DNA of 64,000 nt from NCBI RefSeq assembly GCF_031624395.1, contig NZ_JAMQON010000001.1:1178001-1242000 (forward strand), written 5' to 3'. Below, one piece after another: positions 9,064 to 16,129 of the stretch (position 1 is its first letter; every line of letters begins with the position of its first letter). A model generated the notes under the pieces. The model had not been told where the DNA came from and did not search any database. It saw only the letters and a list, made by a program, of their open reading frames with translations. This DNA is from Halomicroarcula saliterrae. Its GTDB lineage: Archaea > Halobacteriota > Halobacteria > Halobacteriales > Haloarculaceae. The translations under genes were made by a program, and so were the position numbers.

Positions 9064-10131
9064 ATGAACGAAGACGACGTTCGCGAACGGCTTCGGGCCG
9101 TCGAGGACCCGGACTTGGGCGACGACATCGTCACGCTCGGACTCGTAAACAGCATCGAGGTGACCGACGACGAGATACGCGTCGACCTCGCGCTCGGCGC
9201 GCCCTACTCGCCGACCGAGACGGGCATGGCAAACGAGGTCCGGGAGGCCCTCTCCGACCTCGACAGGGAGATCGACCTCTCGGCCAGCGTCGACCGCGGC
9301 GTCAGCGAAGCGGAAGACCCACTGCCGAACGTCAAGAACGTCATCGCCGTCGCTTCCGGCAAGGGCGGCGTCGGCAAATCGACCATCGCGGTCAACCTCG
9401 CGGCAGGGCTCTCCCGTCTGGGCGCTCGCGTGGGCCTGTTCGACGCCGACGTGTACGGCCCGAACGTCCCCCGGATGCTCGACGCCGACGAGTCGCCGCA
9501 GGCGACCGAGGACGAGGAGATAATCCCGGTCGAGAAGTACGGGATGAAGCTGATGAGCATGGACTTCCTCGTCGGTAAGGACGACCCCGTCATCTTCCGG
9601 GGCCCGATGGTCGACAACGTCCTCACGCAGCTCTGGAACGACGTGCTCTGGGGCGGACTCGACTACATGATCGTCGACCTGCCGCCGGGCACCGGTGACA
9701 CGCAGCTGACGATGCTCCAGCGCGTGCCCGTCTCCGGGGCCGTCATCGTCACCACGCCACAGGAGGTCGCCCTCGACGACGCCCGGAAGGGGCTGCGGAT
9801 GTTCGGGCGACACGAGACGCCCGTTCTGGGTATCGTCGAGAACATGTCGACGTTCGCCTGCCCGGACTGTGGCGGCAGTCACGATATCTTCGGCAGCGGC
9901 GGCGGCCGCGAGTTCGCCGAGGAGACGGACATGCCGTTCCTCGGCGAAGTGCCACTGGACCCCGGTGTCCGCGAGGGCGGCGACAGCGGCGAGCCGCTCG
10001 TCCTCGACGAGGACAACGAGACCGGCGAGGCGTTCCGCGAAATCGCCGCTCAGGTCGCCAACATGCAGGGTATCATCCACCGCAAGCGCCAGTCCGACAG
10101 CACGACGGCACAGGCCCAGCCCGACCAGTAG
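9064..10131 (+). CDS. Mrp/NBP35-type Fe-S carrier P-loop ATPase
   Basis: 355 aa. Residues 1-85 form a MIP18/DUF59-like domain (VEDPDLGDDIVTLGLV), and residues 92-330 are the ParA-like ATPase. The deviant Walker A is GKGGVGKST, the Walker B region is YMIVDLPPGTGDTQLT, and a carrier CxxC motif (CPDCGG) sits near residue 266. Proteins of this class bind and hand over Fe-S clusters to apo-proteins in the cytoplasm. A TATA-like CCTTATCG about 30 bases upstream of the ATG suggests a leaderless transcript. The tail after residue 330 is Gln/Ser-rich and not conserved. Confidence 0.93.
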   Translation: MNEDDVRERLRAVEDPDLGDDIVTLGLVNSIEVTDDEIRVDLALGAPYSPTETGMANEVREALSDLDREIDLSASVDRGVSEAEDPLPNVKNVIAVASGKGGVGKSTIAVNLAAGLSRLGARVGLFDADVYGPNVPRMLDADESPQATEDEEIIPVEKYGMKLMSMDFLVGKDDPVIFRGPMVDNVLTQLWNDVLWGGLDYMIVDLPPGTGDTQLTMLQRVPVSGAVIVTTPQEVALDDARKGLRMFGRHETPVLGIVENMSTFACPDCGGSHDIFGSGGGREFAEETDMPFLGEVPLDPGVREGGDSGEPLVLDEDNETGEAFREIAAQVANMQGIIHRKRQSDSTTAQAQPDQ

Positions 10132-10173
10132 CGCGGCCGCTACGCGACGACGTGAGACAGAGAGAAGACGGGA

Positions 10174-10365
10174 TTACGCTTCGACCGGGCGGTTGTACTT
10201 GCGCGTGACGTATCCGGCGATGCGGTTGCGCACGCCCTTGGACTCGATGTTCGTGACCTCGGTGACGACCTCCTTGTTGTGCTCGAAGTCGGCGCCGAAG
10301 GCGTCGGGGTATTTCTCCATGATGAGTCTCCCTGTCTTCTTGACGTAGGCGGGCTTGATTGCCAT
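10174..10365 (-). CDS. rps17e: 30S ribosomal protein S17e (eS17)
   Basis: 63 aa, the normal archaeal length. MAIKPAYVKKTGRLIMEKYP and NKEVVTEVTNIESKGVRNRIAGYVTR are diagnostic. It is downstream of, and in line with, the DUF447 operon, but 169 bases and a hairpin separate them, so it probably has its own promoter. Confidence 0.97.
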   Translation of the reverse strand: MAIKPAYVKKTGRLIMEKYPDAFGADFEHNKEVVTEVTNIESKGVRNRIAGYVTRKYNRPVEA

Positions 10366-10513
10366 GCGCCAATGTTGCTAGCTGGTGTTCAAAAAGGGTT
10401 CGACTTCCGGACCGGACGCGAACGTTTATCACCCGGAAGGGGACCAGAGTGCTCGTGACCTGACGCCACGGGTGGCGTGTCAAGCGGTTGTGCGACACAG
10501 CACGTCACCGCCC

Positions 10514-10530
10514 GCCGGCCTCGGGCCGGC
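10514..10530 (-). terminator. GC-rich hairpin after the DUF447 operon
   Basis: GCCGGCC-TCG-GGCCGGC is a perfect seven-base-pair stem with a three-base loop. It starts four bases after the DUF447 stop. No T-run follows, so termination is suggested by position only. It may instead act as an mRNA 3'-end stabiliser. Confidence 0.4.
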
Positions 10531-10534
10531 TCAG

Positions 10535-11143
10535 TCATCGGTGTCGCCTGCTCTCCCACTCCGCGTCGACGAGTTCCCTGACCCGCTCGAAGGCGGCCCG
10601 TTCCCGTTTGCTACCGGCCGTCTCGACGACCGACTCGAAGTACGCGAGCCGCTCCAGCAACGCTTCGCGGTCGTAGGCCGACACGTCGAGCCGTGAGGCC
10701 GCGACGGTCGCCTCGACGACGGCGGCGTGGCCGCGGTTCGTCGTCGGGACCACGCGACGCTCGACAGTGGCTTCCTCGGGGACGAGCGCCCACTCGACCC
10801 ACTGGGTGTCACCCTCCTCGCCGTCGGCCAGTCGCTCCACACTGACCCGGACCCACGCATCGGCGCTCGGCAGGACCGGCTCGGTCTCCTCACGCACCGA
10901 CAGCGCCGCCTCGGCGAAGTCCACGGGGTCACGCGTGAACTGCACGTACGCTTCGCCGCGCTCGCGGAAGTTCCGCCACGTCCGCGTCCGACCCCACGTC
11001 GTCGCCGTCACCGGCCCGTCAGCTTCGGGCCCGTGCAGTCCCAGCGCAGCCACGTTCCACAGCTCGTTCGGGCCGAGCGTCGTGACGACGGACTCGGTGA
11101 CACCGGTCAGGTCGGCCGGCCACTCCGGTTTCTCGTCGCCCAT
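10535..11143 (-). CDS. DUF447 family protein (predicted flavin-binding split barrel)
   Basis: 202 aa. The N-terminal half (NELWNVAALGLHG, TWGRTRTWRNFRERGEAYVQFTRDPVDFAEAAL) resembles the FMN-binding split-barrel fold. The C-terminal half is helical (YDREALLERLAYFESVVETAGSK). DUF447 proteins are found across methanogens, haloarchaea and methylotrophic bacteria, where they cluster with tetrahydromethanopterin or methanofuran genes (from memory). Function unknown. It is the last gene of the operon cofD > TIM barrel > CitG-like > DUF447, and its first base is the last base of the CitG-like gene, so coupling is tight. Confidence 0.85.
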   Translation of the reverse strand: MGDEKPEWPADLTGVTESVVTTLGPNELWNVAALGLHGPEADGPVTATTWGRTRTWRNFRERGEAYVQFTRDPVDFAEAALSVREETEPVLPSADAWVRVSVERLADGEEGDTQWVEWALVPEEATVERRVVPTTNRGHAAVVEATVAASRLDVSAYDREALLERLAYFESVVETAGSKRERAAFERVRELVDAEWESRRHR

Positions 11144-11982
11144 CAGACGACCAGCCCCCGTTCGAGGGCGACGAACAGCGCGCCGGCCACGAGGTCGGCC
11201 GTCGTCCCGGGGTTGATATCCCGTTCGACCAGGTCATCAGCCAACTCCGCCGCGTCTTCGTCGCCGTCGAGGACTGCCTTGGCCCGTCGCTGTACCTCTT
11301 CGGCGGCCTCGGGACCGTTGCGCGTGACGACGAAGGTGTCCCGTTCCTCGGCCAGCAGTTCGACGAACGCCCGTGAAGCGCGCTCGGAGACCGGCCCGTC
11401 GTCGGCCAGTATCCGCTCGGCGGCCGCGAAGACGCGCTCGAACTGCCCGGCCCACTCGGCCGCGACCCCGTCCACGTCGGCGCTCTGTTCCATGACGTCG
11501 AACAGCGTCAGCCCGCGCGCTTCCAGAACCGGAACCGCGTCGCTCCCGCGGCGAACGTCCAGAGGCTCCAGCCCGTCGGGCGGGTCGTCGACGGCCACGT
11601 CGACGTGCTCGAAGGCCCGATAGAAATCGGCCGCATCGTCGACAGTGGTCCCACGCACCACGCTATCGACGAAATCGGGGGTCAGCTCCCCGTCGCTCGC
11701 GGCGGCGACCAGCGGCGCGAGCACCAGCAGCGCGCCGAACTGCGTGTTCCCGGCCGACTGGTCGGCCATCCCGGCGACCGCCCGCTCGAACGCGCGGCCC
11801 AGGCGGTCACCGGCGCCAGCGCGTTCCAGTCCGGGCCGTGCGCCCACCGCGCCGGCCATGAAATGCTCGAACCGCAGGTCCGAGAACTCCCGGTCCCGGT
11901 CGACGTTGCCGGGTTTTGGCGTGCCGGTGACCTCCAGCAACAGCGCCAGTTCGGCGTTCTGAACGGGCGTCCGGTCGCTCAT
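11143..11982 (-). CDS. CitG/MdcB-like protein (triphosphoribosyl-dephospho-CoA synthase family)
   Basis: 279 aa from the ATG at 11982, which overlaps the upstream stop by four bases. Eight upstream codons are open but are inside the neighbour. The family motif TGTPKPGNVDRDREFSDLRFEHF (seen in two parts near residues 18-40) is the nucleotide-binding start of CitG, and AGNTQFGALLVLAPL follows. Classical CitG makes the prosthetic group of citrate lyase, but no citrate lyase or malonate decarboxylase genes are near. The archaeal members usually sit beside cofactor genes, so a kinase- or transferase-like step in another cofactor pathway is more likely. Confidence 0.85.
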   Translation of the reverse strand: MSDRTPVQNAELALLLEVTGTPKPGNVDRDREFSDLRFEHFMAGAVGARPGLERAGAGDRLGRAFERAVAGMADQSAGNTQFGALLVLAPLVAAASDGELTPDFVDSVVRGTTVDDAADFYRAFEHVDVAVDDPPDGLEPLDVRRGSDAVPVLEARGLTLFDVMEQSADVDGVAAEWAGQFERVFAAAERILADDGPVSERASRAFVELLAEERDTFVVTRNGPEAAEEVQRRAKAVLDGDEDAAELADDLVERDINPGTTADLVAGALFVALERGLVV

Positions 11983-12725
11983 CTGCCGGCCCCCCGGGCG
12001 ACCCACTCGTTGGCCGTCTCCCGGACCGCTCTCAGTATCTCCGGGTCGTCGCTCGCGCGGCCGACGCTGACAGCGTCGGCGCCGTACTCGAAGTACTCTC
12101 GTGCCGTTGCCGGCCCGCGGACACCGTTGTTCGCGATGACGAACAGGTCAGTCGCGTCAGCGAGTGCGGCGACCACCGACTCCGAGTCCATCGCGTCGAC
12201 GTGGACCGCGTCCGCGCCGGCGGCTTCGAGGCGACGAGCCAGTTCGAGGAGGGCGACGCCGTCGACTTCCGCCCTGACCTTCACCGAGACGGCAGCGTCC
12301 GTCTCGGCTGCCGTCCGGACCTGCCGGGCGAGTCGGTCGGGCTCACGGAGCAGGCTCTCACCGGCGCCGGCGGCACACATCTCGTCCTGTCGGCAGTGAG
12401 CGTTGAGTTCGAGGATGGCGTCGTGAGCCCGACAGACCTCGGCCGCGTCGCGGAGCGGGCCGAGCGTGGCGCTGCGGACGTTGTACCCCGGCCTGAGCGG
12501 CGCGTCGGCCAACGCCCCGAGCTGGGCGTCGACGAACCCGACCGGGTCCGCGGGCAGGAACTCCGAGCGGTCGCGGTCGGTCATCGCTTGGGCGGCGTCC
12601 CGTGTCGAGCCATCGAGCGCGATACCGCCCAGAAAGGCACAGCCGACGTGGGACGCCATCGCCTCGGCCCACGCGGCGTCGGCCTCGCCGCTGAGACTCG
12701 CCAGCGCCACCCGCGGCCGGAACAT
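11979..12725 (-). CDS. TIM-barrel flavoprotein of the dihydrouridine-synthase-like MJ0144 type
   Basis: 248 aa. The barrel shows FRPRVALASLSGEADAAW at the start, NAHCRQDEMCAAGAGESLL (DUS-like active-site loop with Cys), VSVKVRAEVDGVALLELAR, AVHVDAMDSESVV, FVIANNGVRGPATAREYFEYGADAVSVGRA (phosphate-binding end of the barrel). It is shorter than true tRNA-dihydrouridine synthases and lacks their C-terminal tRNA-binding helical domain. A metabolic flavoenzyme role is therefore as plausible as tRNA modification. It starts at the base where cofD ends. Confidence 0.78.
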   Translation of the reverse strand: MFRPRVALASLSGEADAAWAEAMASHVGCAFLGGIALDGSTRDAAQAMTDRDRSEFLPADPVGFVDAQLGALADAPLRPGYNVRSATLGPLRDAAEVCRAHDAILELNAHCRQDEMCAAGAGESLLREPDRLARQVRTAAETDAAVSVKVRAEVDGVALLELARRLEAAGADAVHVDAMDSESVVAALADATDLFVIANNGVRGPATAREYFEYGADAVSVGRASDDPEILRAVRETANEWVARGAGR

Positions 12726-13717
12726 CAGGCCACCTCCGCGAGCGCGTCGGCCACGGCGCGAGCCACGCGCTCGGAGTCCGATTCGTCGTCGAGCGACGTG
12801 TCCGTCCGGACGACGGGCCGTTCCAGCGCGGTTCCGTCCGCGCTATCGAGGACGAACGCGTCGGCGAACGGATACGCGGCCGCGACGCCGGCCGTGCTCG
12901 GCTCGCGGCCGACGCCGTCCATGAGGTCGGCGGCCGGACCGGAGAACACCTCGTCTTCGACGAACGGTGAGACGGCGACGACGGGAGTCTCGCTCAGCGC
13001 CTCGCGGATGCCGTCGACGGCCAGCATGGGGCCCAGCGACGTGACGGGGTTCGAGGGGCCCACGACGACGGGGTCGTCGAGGGCGTTCAGGACAGCGTCC
13101 GTCGCCTTTGCTCGGTCGCCGCCCCGGAACTGGACGTCATCGACGGCCAGCTCACCGTCCCGGCCGACCCACCACTCCTGAAAGTGCATCGGTCCCTGTG
13201 GCGTGTGTATCATCGTCGCCACGGGGTCGTCGCTCATCGGCAGCAGTTCTCGGTCGAGGCCGAAGGCGTCGGCCAGCCGCCGGGTCACCTCGGTCAGCGA
13301 GTGGCCCGCGTCAAGCAACGAGGTCCGCGTGACGTGGACCCCGCGGTCCCGGTCCCCGATGTGCATGAACTCGGCGACGCCGGAGAAGCGGCGATGGCGG
13401 GCGATATCGCGCCCGGCAGTCTGGGCGTCGGCCGGGAGATACTGCGGCCCGGTCGGCAGGTCGGCCGCGTCCGCCAGCCGGTGGAGCTCGTCGTGAGTCG
13501 CCGCGGTGTCGTCGGCGATACCCCACCACGTCTCTCGGTCGAGCACTCCGCCGTCCAGAAACAGGACGGTGTCGAGGTCGGGACAGACGAGGTGGCCGCC
13601 GAGCTCCACGTCGTCGCCGGTGTTCGCGATAACCGTCGTTCGCTCCGGCGCGAACACGTCGTCCGCGCCGGCCAGCAGCTTCGGCGTGCCGGTCCCGCCG
13701 GCGAGGAAAGTCACCAT
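12725..13717 (-). CDS. cofD: 2-phospho-L-lactate transferase CofD (coenzyme F420 biosynthesis)
   Basis: 330 aa from the ATG at 13717 ([20 protein letters not shown]). The upstream 49 open codons are non-conserved. The [11 protein letters not shown] phosphate loop, [21 protein letters not shown], and [23 protein letters not shown] are CofD signatures. The enzyme joins a phosphoenolpyruvate- or lactate-derived guanylate to the deazaflavin Fo, giving the F420 core. It heads the operon with the TIM-barrel, CitG-like and DUF447 genes. Confidence 0.95.
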   Translation of the reverse strand: MVTFLAGGTGTPKLLAGADDVFAPERTTVIANTGDDVELGGHLVCPDLDTVLFLDGGVLDRETWWGIADDTAATHDELHRLADAADLPTGPQYLPADAQTAGRDIARHRRFSGVAEFMHIGDRDRGVHVTRTSLLDAGHSLTEVTRRLADAFGLDRELLPMSDDPVATMIHTPQGPMHFQEWWVGRDGELAVDDVQFRGGDRAKATDAVLNALDDPVVVGPSNPVTSLGPMLAVDGIREALSETPVVAVSPFVEDEVFSGPAADLMDGVGREPSTAGVAAAYPFADAFVLDSADGTALERPVVRTDTSLDDESDSERVARAVADALAEVA

Positions 13718-13919
13718 ACGCCGACGTAGGGGAGACGGCCGGTATAAACGTGGCCCTGTGACCCCAGTCGTGCTCAGGTCGGCAGAAAAGCCCGTAGAGA
13801 GTCGGAAAGGCGCCCGAGCAGTGGGCACCGAGTATGGCAAGCGGATTTTCTGGCCGACGCTCACTCAGATACGCCGTCCGATCACATCCGGGAATCGAAC
13901 GTTGGCCGTTGTACGGCCC

Positions 13920-15422
13920 CTACCCGGTGAGCGTCGAGGTATCGACCTCCGAGCCGTCGACGTAGACGGTCAACTCGCCGTCGCCGCTGGTCGTCCAGCC
14001 GCTTACCTCTCCGGTGTATCGATAGCTGTCGTGGTAGCCATCGGCCGCGCCTGAGACGGTGGTCCCGTCGACGGAGTCGGAGAACCCGCCGGCGTAGGCG
14101 CCCAACTCGGCGTTCCCGCCGACCTCGAACTCGTAACTCGCCTTCTTCTCCGCCGTCTCGTCGATGATGATGGTGTGTTTCTCTGCGACCGTCCCGGGGT
14201 CGACTTCCTCCCCGTCGATGAAGAGGGTCGCTCCTTTGCTGCCGAAGTACGCCAGGTTACCAGTGTAGACGTACTCGTCGGTGTTTCCGTTGACCGTGCC
14301 GGTGGCGCTGGTCCCATCGACGGAATCGCCGTCGTTGACGCTGTCGGTCTGTTCGAGGCTCCCGGTGACGCCGAACTCGTAGTCCCGGTCGATGCCGTCG
14401 TTCCCGCCGTCGGGGTCCTCGATACGGAGCGTCGACTGGTCTCCGATTTCGATATCCGCGGTAGCCGAGTCCGAGCCGAACGTGGCCTCCACCGGAACAG
14501 TACCGATGTGGTCACCGCCCAGCTCCCAGGTGACTGTCCGGGTCACCGTTTCACCCATGCCCAACTCGATATCTTCCGAGAGGAGCGACTGCCCGTCGCC
14601 CTCGATGACCAGTTCGGCCCCGTTGCTCTCGTCGTCCAAGTTCTGGACCGTCACCTCGATCGTCGCGGTGCCGTCCGAGGTGACCTGTTCAGGGGCATCG
14701 AGCGCGGCAATCTCCAGTACGGTTTCCGGGTCCGACTCCCAGCTGTCCTCGTGGACGAGTACGGCGTTGTCGAAGTTCCCCTGAACGTCGGACTCCCAGC
14801 CCTCCTGATGGATCAACTCGTACTTCTGATTCTCTCCGATGTCTTTCGTCCAGTATTCCTCTGTGACGAGTGTCCCACCCGGGAACGAGTCCATGATATC
14901 GGGCGCCCAGTTGTCACCGTGTACGCGCTCCATGTCCGAAAAGGAGTTCATGATGTCGGGCGTCCACAGCTCGGTGAAAACCAGATTCCCCCTTCGAACG
15001 ACATCGAAGGAATCCGTCGCCTCGGTCCGTGAGCCATCGGCTTCCTCGGCGACGACACGGATGATGTACTCGGACGCGGCGTTGTAAACGTGGGAGAGCG
15101 TGACCGTCGTCGTTCCGGGGACGCCGTCTTCGCTGCTCGTTCCGAGCCGCTCCAGCGTCTCGCTTTGCTCGGCCTCGCCATCGCCGAAGACTATCGACCA
15201 CGTCTCGACCGCCTCGGTGTATTCGTCCGCCGCCGAGACATCTATCTGCACGACTGTTCCGACCGAGGGCTCGTCCGTGCGAATCGAGACGCTCAGCTGG
15301 TTTTGCCCACTCTGTGATCCGTCACTCTGGGATACCCCTCGTGCAGCTGCTCCACCGCCCAGACCGACGCCGACTGCACTGGCCAGGACTTCCCGGCGCC
15401 GGAGCAACGGACCGATCGTCAT
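13920..15422 (-). CDS. Tat-exported multi-repeat surface protein
   Basis: 500 aa. A twin-arginine signal (LLRRREVLASAVGVGLGGGAA) covers residues 5-27. Residues 42-143 look like a PKD-type beta domain (VSIRTDEPSVGTVVQIDVSA, ending SEYIIRVVAEEADG). Residues 147-237 hold five repeats of about 19 residues with Trp at 153, 172, 191, 209 and 228, each following [DE]-x-W-x-x-D-[IVP]. Residues 238-330 resemble a CARDB-like adhesion domain. Residues 348-410 and 429-495 are a duplicated module (YEFxVxG, then VDGTxxxG, DxYxYTG, DGxEVD). No membrane anchor or PGF tail is present. It is cotranscribed with the lectin-like gene (ATGA overlap) and divergent from the giant toxin-like gene. Function not known; cell-surface or secreted binding is inferred. 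Confidence 0.8.
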   Translation of the reverse strand: MTIGPLLRRREVLASAVGVGLGGGAAARGVSQSDGSQSGQNQLSVSIRTDEPSVGTVVQIDVSAADEYTEAVETWSIVFGDGEAEQSETLERLGTSSEDGVPGTTTVTLSHVYNAASEYIIRVVAEEADGSRTEATDSFDVVRRGNLVFTELWTPDIMNSFSDMERVHGDNWAPDIMDSFPGGTLVTEEYWTKDIGENQKYELIHQEGWESDVQGNFDNAVLVHEDSWESDPETVLEIAALDAPEQVTSDGTATIEVTVQNLDDESNGAELVIEGDGQSLLSEDIELGMGETVTRTVTWELGGDHIGTVPVEATFGSDSATADIEIGDQSTLRIEDPDGGNDGIDRDYEFGVTGSLEQTDSVNDGDSVDGTSATGTVNGNTDEYVYTGNLAYFGSKGATLFIDGEEVDPGTVAEKHTIIIDETAEKKASYEFEVGGNAELGAYAGGFSDSVDGTTVSGAADGYHDSYRYTGEVSGWTTSGDGELTVYVDGSEVDTSTLTG

Positions 15423-16036
15423 TGATCGTAGTAGATGCGGGTCTGATCGAGATAGAAACTGTCTGTCCCCCTAGCAGCGCTTGAGGGGTTGTAGAATACC
15501 ATCCCCACACCACCGCCGTCCTCCAGTTCTGGGTCGGGGTCTATCAGATCTTTGTCGTCGTTGTACCGTGCCCATTCACCTGACGGGCTACGGAACTCCG
15601 GTCGCACGTGGAGGTCACCCTCTGTGATGAACGCCGTGCAGCGGAACTGTGTCCACGTATCGTCGTCCGGGTGGGTGTTCTGGCCACCAATCCGGGTTAT
15701 ATTGTTGTCCTGCCCGTTGATCTTTTTATATAATCCGATGTTCTGGGTTCGTCCACCGGATGTTAATGTACGACCGTCAACCGCGTAGAAATTATCCTCA
15801 TTTTGCCACCTGAAAACCATCCCAAACGAGTTGACTCCTCCGTCCGAATAGAAATGTGTTTCCAGCCGCGCTTCGCTCGGTTCGTCGTCTATCGACTGTT
15901 TGAGAACAGCCATGTTTTCGGTACGGTAATCTCGTTGCCGATCGATACGTAGCGACAGATCGCCCTGATAGGCCTTCTCTTCGCTCTGCTGAAAGTACTC
16001 CGTCTCGCCGATCCATTTCCAGTCCTGGAAACCCAT
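15419..16036 (-). CDS. LamG/concanavalin-like lectin-fold protein
   Basis: 205 aa from the ATG at 16036. An in-frame TTG at 16048 exists, but a TATA box sits 28 bases upstream of the ATG, fitting a leaderless start there. The sequence is a single beta jelly-roll: AYQGDLSLRIDRQRDYRTENM, SFGMVFRWQNEDNFYAVDG, WTQFRCTAF and GVGMVFYNPSSAARGTDSFYLDQTRI are alternating strands as in LamG or 3-keto-disaccharide-hydrolase-like domains. There is no signal peptide, although the neighbour in the same operon is exported. Carbohydrate binding is inferred from the fold only. Confidence 0.7.
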   Translation of the reverse strand: MGFQDWKWIGETEYFQQSEEKAYQGDLSLRIDRQRDYRTENMAVLKQSIDDEPSEARLETHFYSDGGVNSFGMVFRWQNEDNFYAVDGRTLTSGGRTQNIGLYKKINGQDNNITRIGGQNTHPDDDTWTQFRCTAFITEGDLHVRPEFRSPSGEWARYNDDKDLIDPDPELEDGGGVGMVFYNPSSAARGTDSFYLDQTRIYYDQ

Positions 16037-16058
16037 AGTACCAGTCAAATTGCATCTA

Positions 16059-16068
16059 ATTTATATTT
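16059..16068 (-). promoter_or_regulatory. TATA box of the lectin/Tat-protein operon
   Basis: An AT-only stretch, AAATATAAAT on the minus strand, is centred about 28 bases before the ATG at 16036. It lies in the 93-base AT-rich gap shared with the divergent giant gene. Confidence 0.6.
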
Positions 16069-16098
16069 TTCTAGATTTAATTTTACTCAATCGGAACT

Positions 16099-16107
16099 GA
16101 TTAATAC
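16099..16107 (+). promoter_or_regulatory. TATA-like element of the giant toxin-like gene
   Basis: GATTAATAC is centred 27 bases before the ATG at 16130, so a leaderless transcript is likely. It faces the opposite-strand TATA at 16059-16068, and the two promoters could be co-regulated. Confidence 0.45.
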
Positions 16108-16129
16108 CCTACCGTAGCAGTTAGCTGTC

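Noticed and set aside
10463-10478. Palindrome ACGCCACGGGTGGCGT between S17e and DUF447
   Set aside because: Seven-base arms with a two-base centre in GC-rich DNA are expected by chance here; no gene starts nearby on the plus strand. Possibly part of a 3' UTR.
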